Shown here in pieces: positions 47,017-56,175 of a stretch of DNA of 64,000 bases (position 1 is the first letter of the stretch; every line of letters starts with the position of its first letter). Source of the DNA: Rhodocollybia butyracea (Eukaryota > Basidiomycota > Agaricomycetes > Agaricales > Omphalotaceae); contig JADNRY010000071.1 in NCBI GenBank assembly GCA_015501585.1, positions 186,001 to 250,000 on the forward strand. The letters are read 5' to 3'. A program made the translations under genes and the position numbers. The notes beneath the pieces were generated by a model. The model saw only the letters and a program-made list of their open reading frames with translations, was not told the origin of the DNA and searched no databases.

Positions 47017-48100
47017 TCAATCCATCAACAGAACTATTTTCCCATTAGCGCTATTTTCTTCCATACACTGATGGGCTTCAACAACGTCCTTCAAGCTGAA
47101 GACTCTTCCAATGTGAACCTTGAGACTGCCATCTGCAACTTGTTGAAGAAGTTCTTTGAAAGGTGTCCTGAATGGAAGGTAAAATCATAACGAATACAGG
47201 ACAGTTTACTTAATACTACTCACCGAAGGAAATCCGTTGGGCTTCCCCCATATCTTGTCAAACACACACCATTCTCCGGAATAAACTCGAAAGGGGACAC
47301 TTCTTTCAGAGTCCACTCATTTCCTACAATTCCAGTCATGCAAACTATGCCACCTCCAACTGTGCATTTCAGCGAGTCAGCAAGCGTAGCGGTCCCTATA
47401 AGTTCAAGGACTTTATCAAATTTCTTGGTGCTGGCCACTTCCGAGAAGATCGAGCCAGTATCTATGATGACTTCATCCGCTCCAGCCTCTTTTAATGAAG
47501 ATTTCCTGGAGGGTTGTCGAGTAGTTGAACAAACAGTCAGTCCATGAGATTTGGCAATCCCAAGAGCAGCTAATCCAACACTCGTAGTACCTCCACGGAT
47601 CAGCAACCTCTCCCCCTTTTGAATCTTCAAAGAGGTGAAGAGACTCCCCCATGCGGTCTGTAACATTTCAGGCAAGGCTCCGACTACCTCCCATGGCAGA
47701 CGCTCTGAGCCAACTGTGGAAGGGAGCGATAGAAGCTGAGAAGCTGGACGGAGCAATATTCCGCATAACCTCCATCGAAGACACGTCCGAGGCCACCCAT
47801 ACAGGTAGCGACAGGTGAACCGAGAGGTAAAGTTGGGTGGGGGAAAGCGGTGATCCCGACGAACTCAATGCCAAGGACGCGGGGAAACGAGATCCCAGGA
47901 GAATGGCCTTGGCGAGTGAACATTTCCTAGCCACACGTGAGTTCCAGTTGCAGCACAGCTAATGAGTTAACTCACAGAACGGTTCAGTCCCGCTGCCTTG
48001 ACTTTGATCAACACTTGTCCTTCCTCCACCTTTGGTAAGGGCCGATCTTCGTATTTCAAGACATCTGGACCCCCAGGTTCGTACATTACGCGGCTTTCAT
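47017..48100 (-). pseudogene. NADPH:quinone oxidoreductase-like (zinc-less MDR) gene with two single-base losses
   Basis: ATG at 48100 is followed by MKAA and a stop in the same frame, while the next frame gives MYEPGGPDVLKYEDRPLP; one missing base restores the usual MKAAVMYEPGGP start. A second loss near 47750 separates GGYAEYCSV from [12 protein letters not shown], which belong together. Between and after these, the frame is clean: [37 protein letters not shown], the NADP fold [26 protein letters not shown], and the end DVVEAHQCMEENSANGKIVLLMD. Introns lie after AGLNRS and TDFLR. The family reduces quinones or enones with NADPH in the cytosol. If translation starts at the second ATG, one frameshift still remains. 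Confidence 0.82.
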
Positions 48101-49160
48101 CGTTCTGGCAATGAGGTTGTCATTTTCCGATAAGAGAATGCGGAGAACGTATTCGAGAACGTCTTCGAGAACGTCATAATTTTCCCTACAGCCGGCGCCT
48201 TCTTATAAATAAACCTATTGAGTAAGTATCGCTGACTCACCATTCACCGAAATATTCCCTATTACACCGACTAAATAGTGTTGACTACTATTATTTGCCA
48301 AACAACGTTCAGATGAGGACTCGAATCAAACACCTTCGTAATCAAGCCTTTGTCCGGTACAGCCGTAAGTAAGCTTTGTACACGCTAGATTTCGGGGACG
48401 GATAACCATAACGAAGGTGTATGAAAGCAGAGAAAAGGCCTGCCTTGGACTTTTATCAATCTACAATGGGTTCCAGGTCATGAACTCTGTAAGCTAACCT
48501 CAGGGGTACGCGAATGTGAAACGACTCGTATTGTCGATAAATTACGAATAAAAAGTCGGCTAGTCTCTCTAGACATGGCGCATACTGCCTCGCTCAACAT
48601 CACTCACTACGCTGTTGCCATCGACAGATACAAATCCTGGAATACAGCAGAGTAATAATACGTGTAGGAAAGAAGAGTTGAACGGAAGATGAATCAGTGA
48701 GTAGTTCTGCACTTCATCCATCTATTTCTCATGCGAAATCCTTGGACAGCGGGTTCGCAACCAAAGAGTCTGCGAGTGTGGTTTCTCCGTGGTACACTGG
48801 GAGAAAAAAGTCATATAGCCAAACGATTTCCCATTCGATGTCCATCATCATAAAACTGTCGAGGTAATCCGGCCTCATCGCACCATCCGATTCCGCTGAA
48901 ATTCGCCACATACATGCATACGACTAGTATCACAGTGCTGCTCAAGTTTCGTGGACAAAGGAACTCTTTTACATTGTCGGCGTGGAAGGAAGAATTTCAC
49001 GGAGTCCAATATGTAAGTAGCTACAAGTTAGATAAGATTCAGAAAGATAACTAATACTTCGACTATCTTTACAACGACCCCGTTTGTACTTAACAAGTTA
49101 TGTGATTGCGGTCAGTGTTGTACACTGTCAATTGGGGTAAGTATCCTTCCACCTTCAAAC
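48101..49160. other. Intergenic region with duplicated non-coding block
   Basis: Holds the first copy of the 48.2/51.8 kb repeat and a block similar to 41029-41110. The minus-strand frame 48729-48911 has no known motifs. Confidence 0.4.
48210..48540. repeat. Dispersed direct repeat, copy 1
   Basis: GTATCGCTGA(C/T)TCACCATTCACCGA near 48217, AACAACGTTCAGATGA(G/A)GACTCGA, CTTTGTCCGGTAC, CAATCTACAA.GGGTTCCAG and CTAACCTCAG.GGTA recur in the same order at 51825-52175. Similarity is broken by small gaps. Confidence 0.65.
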
Positions 49161-50453
49161 TTAGATTGGTTCGAACTGTTCACGCTGGATAAACTCCAAC
49201 TTATATCTCTGCGACTCTAGATGCCATGAGATATACCCATCTCTGAACTCTCGCCATTGGAGCGCGATCGTCACATCAACTTCCGAAAGTCCCATATCCC
49301 CACCATGTGATCTGTCCCTCATTATTTTTTCAATGTCTTGCAGCCTCACAATCTCGTCGATCCTGTTTGCGGCCTCTCTCACTTCATTGCACAGAAGGTT
49401 AAATGTATCCAATACTGTCCATTCCCCGGATGCACCTGTTCCATTATTCTCCTTGAGTGCTTGTGTCCGTAAATGAATCATGTTGATGGTTTCGCCGGCG
49501 AGCTCCTCCTTGTGAAAGGAAAGGAAAGGAGATCATTCATGACCACCTATGCAAAATTGTAAGCAACGAGCACGTTATTACAGCTCCAGTATACTGACAA
49601 TGTAGAACGACATGTCAGGCAATGCCATGATGTATCTGGACAGTGGCAAGCCTTGTTCTTTAGTACATTTGAATATCGCAGCTGCGTATGCTTCCGCGAT
49701 ACCTGTTCTGTTACGGATGTAAAGTGGACTGAAAAATATGTGAGTATATGCGCACATACAGTCTATTCTATCGGCTTACAAGTGAATACTAGCTCCTGGC
49801 GAGGTCTCTCGGGCTGCATGATTTATACCATCAAGCCGTTGTTTGGCAAGACGCTGGTATCCCATATCGTAGGGACTAGCACGCAGTTCGGTGTCTATGG
49901 TTAGGAGACGCTTCTCCAGGAGACACGCATCCACGAAATTAATCCAGGGCACAACGGCTAACCCCCGTAGCACTGCGTCTCCTTCATGGAGATGCGAAAG
50001 CTCTTTTATGCACTCGTGGTAGAGTTCGAGTATGCCGGATGGCTGGGACTCGCCTATGTAGAGATGATGCCCAAAGCTGCCAATTTCTTCGTACATAACA
50101 TCGTTCTCCACAGAGTCATCGAGGAAAATCCCTAGGGCAGTAAGCTTCGCCATAATTGCTTTCATTTCAGTGTCAGCGGAAGGATAAGACCTTTCAATGA
50201 CAGCCGAGGACGTGTCTTCGAGGACATCGAGCTGGCTTGTTGTCCAGGATGTCGTGGGCCCCAGTGTATTGTGAATCCATTCGTTGTGGGAACGAAGGAA
50301 GTTCATCGAAGGACACGGAGGAGCGACATAGCGGTAATCAAGTTCGTGAAGTAGGAGTTGAAGGCGGGAGACGTAGTCTGATGAGATATCCTTCTCGACT
50401 CGAACAGAGAAGAGAACGTTAGACGATCTACTGTTTCCTGTCATCACTTTCAT
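49161..50453 (-). pseudogene. Sesquiterpene synthase, TRI5/trichodiene synthase family, frameshifted in the NSE motif
   Basis: Three exons on the minus strand: 50453-49780, 49728-49599 and 49546-49161. The aspartate-rich Mg-binding motif is FLDDSVENDV. The joins restore IHFPLYIRNRTGIAEAYAAA and LPDMSFYIVVMNDLLSF. The second metal motif (NDxxSxxxE, here NDLLSFHKE) is broken by a tandem copy of the five bases CCTTT (plus strand 49512-49530, GAAAGGAAAGGAAAGG). Removing one copy gives a 394-residue protein whose length closes exactly and whose tail (EELAGETINMIHLR ... WREFRDGYISWHLESQRYKLE) is normal for the family. The intact enzyme would cyclise farnesyl diphosphate. It is either a pseudogene or a slippage error in the assembly. 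No P450 or other tailoring gene is adjacent. Confidence 0.85.
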
Positions 50454-52886
50454 TGTGAGGGACTTGACGATGGGACTGGAGCTTTTTATCTGGTGAGCGC
50501 CATCGACAGGGATATTTGGGTACCGAAAAAGGCGCTGTTTTTCTTCACACCATGACCAACTCACAAGCATTCATTTTCTCTGGCGTGATAGATGGCCTGT
50601 TAAGATTCAACGAGCCTCGCGGCGTTAGTTATATTTTGCCTGCCTTGATTCAGGACGCTACACTTTTGAGGACACGCCTGACAAAATCGAAGCTAGCACT
50701 GCAGAAGGTGCTTCAAGAATAACGGAGTTCACTCATACCGATTGATGTGATGGAGCATGCCGCTGCACTCCAAACCAGATACACTGAAATCTGGGTAGGC
50801 CACACTCACGCTAACTTGAATTATATCATCTGTGCACTGAAGGTTTTGCTGATTTGCATCATCTCGTCATTGCATACTACCACCGTCCCGACTCAAAACT
50901 AAGAAGAGAACAGTAATAAAACACTAGAAACCGGAATCCACTGTGAGACGTTTGAATGAGACGTCCAGATCGTATTTCACTATGAAGTTCAAGTTTCAAT
51001 TTCCAAGTCAACTCAATCCATCCGAGTGCTCATCATTTCAAAGGATAATACTTAATCCATTGCCAGAACATTGAACGTCATCATCTGACGCAATTTTAAA
51101 CTATGTTACCTTCCCTGTGTGGGTAGAGGCTCCGTTTGGGACCGGCTGTTCCCTCGTGGGACTACAAGTACTGCAGATCACGGCGATCAGACCAGGAACA
51201 AAGTAAAGAATTACATGTTTTATTCACTTTTCTTAATTTATCTACGTCTGCAAAGTTTCTTGCCAGCTCAGGCTATAACCTTAACTTCGACCGGCATAGT
51301 TTTCTTGCGGAAACCTGTGATGAGGGCCCCGATCGAGTTATCTTAAGCTTTAATTATATCAAGAACTCCAGATCCAACCCAGTACCTCCCCTGGTGGCAA
51401 GATAATTTGCGACATCTACATTCTTCAAGTATAGATGTGCATGTGGATAGCTGCACGACTTCGACTGACAACTATTTCTACTCTGCGCGGATGTTCCCCC
51501 AATTCGAAGCTGAAGTTCTTGACAGGAAAACGCTTCGTATATTGGTTTCGAAAGCCAGAATGCGCACGATAGCCCCTGAGTTTGAAAGATACGACGAACG
51601 CCGAAGACCACTCCCACAATTTACGGTGGTGCATACGTGTGGAGCTACAGGAAGTACGTTACCTCGCAATAAGTTGCGTGTGGTGCGCGTGGATTGAATA
51701 GGTAGGATTGTGAATAAGGTGCTATACAACGTCACTGACACTGTCGACGTTGGCAGTGTTGAATTCACAGAATCCGTGCTATTTCTAGTATTTGCTAGAT
51801 ATAAGGTACTACCTTGGTATTGAGTATCGCTGATTCACCATTCACCGAGATATTCACCCTAGTGGTTGACTCGGCCATTATTCCGAATTCGTCAAACAAC
51901 GCTCAGATGAAGACTCGAGTCAAAAAAACATTCTGGCAGGTGCATCCAGTTAGTAATCAAGATTCAAGTCTTTGTCCGGTACTAAGCTTTGTACAAGCTC
52001 CACGTACGACCTAGATTTCATTTTACTTTGGTGCTCTCACTATTTTCACTATTTCTTGGCCACTGAATGAAAGCGGCCTTATAGCAATCTACAAAGGGTT
52101 CCAGATTGTGGAGTTGGTATGCAGATCTAACCTCAGAGGTATACTCGGAATGCACAACGACCGTAATATCAATGAATAGAATACCTTTAAACCCGGTAAG
52201 TATCGCGGATTCACAGGTATAGATAAGTAAGCTTACCTCAGAGGTGAGTGACGACTGAAGGCTTAAATAATCATATATCAAAGTATATAGATAAGTATTC
52301 CATGTCTCCCATCGAGGTTAAACAAAAATAGCTCAGGAAAGGCAAAAAATATACCAACGCGCCCTCTCATTCTCCGGAAGCAAGAGGAGTGGGACCTTGG
52401 TATCCCCACCATGACACACAAGTCATTTCGCTTGTTCTATGCATGACACGTTTGACGAAATAAAACGTGAAGGCGAACGCTAGGATAGCTATGAGCCACT
52501 GATATCCTGGCACTAGTTCTGCCCCTTTATTGAACACTCTCCTAAAAATGCATCCATCCTACGATTTCCTGGCTCAATACAGACTTCATTAATTATGACA
52601 GGGATCTTCAAAGCCTCCAATCTAAAGGAGAACACTCACAACCAGTGACCATGAAATCAAAAATATACTTCCAGGTCAACTCGTCAAACGTAGTATAATT
52701 TGCGCGACAAACGGTTAGCGGCTTTTCAAGAAGTGACCCTCTGTGCCCACTATACTTTGGTAGTTCCTGACAAAACTGCTCGAACATCTGAGAGGTGATC
52801 AACTCTTTCGGGGAACAGATCGAGAAAGAACCCAGGGTTTTAAATGAGCGTGTGTGTTGCTCTATTGACATTTCGCTCTCGCAGAA
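50454..52886. other. Gene-poor region with repeats
   Basis: No recognised gene. Short frames at 51136-51405 and 51407-51697 on the plus strand, and 52608-52889 on the minus strand, lack motifs. The second copy of the dispersed repeat lies at 51825-52175. Confidence 0.4.
51825..52175. repeat. Dispersed direct repeat, copy 2
   Basis: Collinear with 48210-48540; it shares the blocks listed there and has extra bases after GACTCGAGTC. A further GTAAGTATCGC(G/T)GATTCAC piece follows at about 52196. Confidence 0.65.
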
Positions 52887-53092
52887 CACACACCGAAACG
52901 AGAAAAAAATATACCGAGCAGATTTTTGTACTGAAATAAAGCTGATTATCCTAATAAAGATAATCAGTTGTTTTCAGTCCGCCTGAAATGGTTACTGAAA
53001 TTTTATGATAAACTATAAAAGGATTATCTTATCTTATCGGAAAATTTCAGTACGGAAATCCGCTCGACAGATATTTTTCTCTTTCCGGTGTG
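52887..53092. mobile_element. Small MITE with about 70-bp imperfect inverted ends
   Basis: The left end CACACCGAAACGAGAAAAA (from about 52887) pairs with the right end, which read inward is CACACCGGAAAGAGAAAAA (to 53092). Both arms continue with CGAGC.GATTT, GTACTGAAAT and GATTATCC/GATAATCC blocks. The centre is AT-rich. A target duplication is not clear, so the superfamily is open. Confidence 0.65.
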
Positions 53093-53502
53093 ACACAGCA
53101 TACATGAACTTTTGAGGGGCAAGTGAGTGCCAGTGATGCTTCGATATTGAGATGCACAGACGGTAATTGACCTCCCTGCGGCCAGTGGCCACGGGGTCGT
53201 TCTTGACTCAGTCCGGCAGCACGATCACACACTGCAAGCTTTGTTCAGATACAAGCCGTGCTCGGCCGCGGAGCTCGAGAAAATACCCGCCGCTGTATCG
53301 ACAGAAGTTGACAGCACAGGAGCATACTTATTAGAAGCTCGAGCTGACAATGGTGCGCAGGTGTTTCCCGACGTAAAATAGTGATAGTGTTGTCTCTCAG
53401 ACTGACCATTGGATATTACTTACCCCTAGTGTTGCATGCATTTATATTACTTTGCCTATATACCACAACACTTTCACGTCATATCTTGAGTGGTCAGTCT
53501 AT
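53093..53502. other. Intergenic region
   Basis: Nothing recognised between the MITE and the F-box gene; the real 3' end of that gene may reach into this stretch. Confidence 0.35.
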
Positions 53503-54603
53503 TCAAAAAGGCCATACACATCCTCCCAAACGACATTTAAGAACAAGGTTCGTGACACCTGGAGTGGTTGCAACAAACCGAAGCACGTCATCGGGGAGAA
53601 GACTGTTAGATTTGCTAAAATCCAGCAGCCCCGAAAGTTTCAAGGTGGTCAGATCGAACTGCGAGTGCTCCTGTAAATCCATCAGCGCCTTGGATAACGG
53701 AGGATGCACCGGATATTTCTCTTCGTCGTCATTCGCTACCCCGGTTAAAGATAAAGACTTGAGTGCAGGTAGCCGGATGGAACGTAACATATGAACCAAT
53801 GGACGGACATCTGCCTCTAGTTCGAACGATTCGAGATGTTCGAGACAGTAGTCGTCCGCGTAATGCATCGAAAAGTCAAGGATTCGCCAGTACGCCGTCC
53901 AAATCTTCAATCGGACAAGCGATTTACAGTGTGTAAAGACGTGCTTGATAAGCGCAGGATGTACTCCAGGCCGTTGAAATGTTACTTCGGTTAGATTATG
54001 CCATGGGAAAAAGCTATGTAGAGACTCGAGTGGAAAGGAGGGTAGGATAGCAAGGCGGACAGATTCTAAGTGGTTACAGTCTTCGAGAACTGTCCTGCCT
54101 GCGTTGACCAATAGGTGTGAAGGGTAAGCTCCAGCTAGGGAATCAGACTGAATCTCAACCACGAGCTCTTCGAGTAGTGGGGTCCGCAAAGGCCCCATTG
54201 CGAAGAAATTCATGAGGGTGAACCACGGTAGAGATATAACACATCTCCGCCACAAATGTGAATGAGCGCAGATAGTTTCCATCACGTCCGTACCCTTTCG
54301 TACACGAAGCACTATATCGACCCTACGGCTTCGCGAGAGCCATTGGGTCAGCATTTCCTTCCCATTCGAATCCCTCGTGCTAGCCGCGTTCAAGGTCAAT
54401 TCCGTCCAAAGAGCTGGGGTGCTATGCGCAAGTTCACGCCACAGAAAGCACACCTGGCTCAGTATTTCTGGGATTGCTGGTGTGTGGCTGTCTGAGGCTG
54501 ATGAAGAGTCGCAGCTAGACCATTTGAAGATATACGCCAGCATTTCATGCGGGATGCTATTGATCCATAGACGTCTAGTTGTACCGGTTTGAGCCATATC
54601 CAT
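53503..54603 (-). CDS. F-box protein with leucine-rich-like C-terminal region
   Basis: A single open frame of 366 codons starts MDMAQTGTTRRLWINSIPHEML at 54603. The F-box is INSIPHEMLAYIFKWSS ... EILSQVCFLWRELAHSTPALWTEL, the pattern common in Agaricomycete F-box-like (PF12937) proteins. The remainder has irregular leucine-rich repeats (LESVRLAILPSFPLESLH, LVRLKIWTAYWRILDF, LKSLSLTG, LTTLKLSG). The frame ends VLKCRLGGCVWPF, shorter than many relatives, so one more exon may lie downstream. It would act as an SCF substrate receptor; the target is unknown. Confidence 0.82.
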   Translation of the reverse strand: MDMAQTGTTRRLWINSIPHEMLAYIFKWSSCDSSSASDSHTPAIPEILSQVCFLWRELAHSTPALWTELTLNAASTRDSNGKEMLTQWLSRSRRVDIVLRVRKGTDVMETICAHSHLWRRCVISLPWFTLMNFFAMGPLRTPLLEELVVEIQSDSLAGAYPSHLLVNAGRTVLEDCNHLESVRLAILPSFPLESLHSFFPWHNLTEVTFQRPGVHPALIKHVFTHCKSLVRLKIWTAYWRILDFSMHYADDYCLEHLESFELEADVRPLVHMLRSIRLPALKSLSLTGVANDDEEKYPVHPPLSKALMDLQEHSQFDLTTLKLSGLLDFSKSNSLLPDDVLRFVATTPGVTNLVLKCRLGGCVWPF

Positions 54604-55115
54604 GGCTTGGGTTCGGTACTGTTCAACGCAAGGTTATAAAAAAATACTTGCCTTGGAATTAGCGACAACGAGGTAGAGAACAGGAGACTGAACTTTATCA
54701 TCCAGAGCAGCGGGGTTTGTGTGGATACCGGGAGTCCATCATGGGAGATGATGATACCACCTTCCAGGCCCAAGCACTGTGAGTGTTCTATAGGGGAAAT
54801 CTCTCGGGCCGGAAGTACGCCGAAAGAAAACGTGATCCGACACTCTTGCTCTAACTACGACTCCGAGCTCCAAGACGCGTCCTAGACCAGGGATTTCTCT
54901 TTGTGGCTTCGAGATGTGTGCGGATGTGACATCCAGGCCAAATCACAATAACATTGGGCAGAAAAGTCTCGGGAATGTAACAAACAAGTATGTAACATGT
55001 CAGAAAACAAGCGCGTCTCTAGAAATAGCCGACCCTGTTGCCACACTGTGACTGGTCACTGCGCATTGCTTTTTACTTCATCTTGTTTCCTTTTGTTTCC
55101 CTCATGAGCTAGAAT
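54604..55115. promoter_or_regulatory. Divergent intergenic region
   Basis: Separates the minus-strand F-box gene from the plus-strand 55116 gene, so it should contain both promoters. No clear TATA box was seen. Confidence 0.35.
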
Positions 55116-55766
55116 ATGTCCCAACCTCCTTCACCCACTTTGTCGTCTTCGACTTCTAATACTTCTACTTCTTCTCCTCCTCAGGCCGAGATAATCCAAC
55201 TTCGCTCTCGCCATTTTGCCTCGGTTCCACTCTCTTTAAGCCGTTTCCAACGGCGCTGGTTTTTAACCTTTCCTCGCACATTCGGACTACCAGATCCCGA
55301 CAGCCAGCGTATCGCCTGCGCTCTCAATACTCCTGATTATTCCGCACCTGACACGCACGCCCGTAATCACTTTTGGTTGAACCCTTCATGCCGGTCTCAA
55401 CGTTACATTCCTTCCGACACAACCACAGAATATTCTGCTTTGTCTCCCATTCATTTGCTACTCGATTCGGAACCTCCAGTCGCGAGGCTCACCGGTCGAA
55501 TTCGTTGTCAGCGGTCAAACGATCCTCATGATGAAGGAAAGCAAATTGCATGCTATGAAGTAGAGGTCATTACACCGGACGACGGACTTTTGCGACAGTG
55601 TTACTACTGTCTTTCATGGGAAGCTCGTGGTTCATCAAATACGCGCTTTTGTCCCAGCGGCAGTAATGATATATATTGGTGTTCTTCGGTACGTTGTCAT
55701 CAAGTCAACTACATTCGACTTTACGCCTTACATGATCTTTTTAGTGTGAAGAAGTTGGGTGGGTGA
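55116..55766 (+). CDS. Conserved-looking protein of unknown function, 216 aa
   Basis: A single-exon frame starts MSQPPSPTLSSSTSNTSTSS, a Ser/Thr/Pro-rich disordered N-terminus, followed by a folded-looking part with LRSRHFASVPLSLSRFQRRW, CALNTPDYSAPDTHARNHFW, and a late Cys-rich segment (LRQCYYCLSWEARGSSNTRFC, YWCSSVRCHQ). The paired cysteines could bind a metal or form disulphides, but there is no signal peptide. I do not recognise the family. Length, codon use and start context make it a credible gene. Confidence 0.6.
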   Translation: MSQPPSPTLSSSTSNTSTSSPPQAEIIQLRSRHFASVPLSLSRFQRRWFLTFPRTFGLPDPDSQRIACALNTPDYSAPDTHARNHFWLNPSCRSQRYIPSDTTTEYSALSPIHLLLDSEPPVARLTGRIRCQRSNDPHDEGKQIACYEVEVITPDDGLLRQCYYCLSWEARGSSNTRFCPSGSNDIYWCSSVRCHQVNYIRLYALHDLFSVKKLGG

Positions 55767-56175
55767 ATAGTACCATTCGGAAACTGCGTCTTCAGGATAT
55801 ACTTTCCTGGTCATCTGTCACTATCGACGAATACCCAAAGGATAACTTATATACCCCACATCGTTTGATGCCAACATCATGAATCCATACCGTAGGATAG
55901 ACCAATTCCAATCATATTACAGAACCTTGTTGCTCCGAAAGTCTGCCATAAGTATCTTCGACTGGTGAATTCGGCGTCATCACTGGGTCGACAACAGGCG
56001 ACTATCCATTGTGAGTTTTTCGACACTTGACTATTCTGATTAATTGCCTATCATACATTCCAGTCATGAGCAGTCTGCCTCGACGCACTCATATCGCCCC
56101 ATGACCATTCGGACCGATCCTCATGTTCTCCATAAAAAGACGACGAGATTTTCTCCGATATCTGTTGACCACACA
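55767..56175. other. Intergenic region before the beta-glucosidase gene
   Basis: A frame open from 56044 runs into the GH1 gene, but the signal peptide begins at 56176, so the earlier part is treated as leader. Confidence 0.35.

Noticed and set aside
50516..50722. 68-codon plus-strand frame upstream of the terpene synthase
   Set aside because: No motif, no start context and overlap with the promoter side of the synthase gene.
47017..54603. A terpene biosynthetic gene cluster around the sesquiterpene synthase
   Set aside because: Neighbours are a broken quinone oxidoreductase, repeats and F-box genes; no P450, transporter or acetyltransferase is present nearby, so a cluster is not supported.
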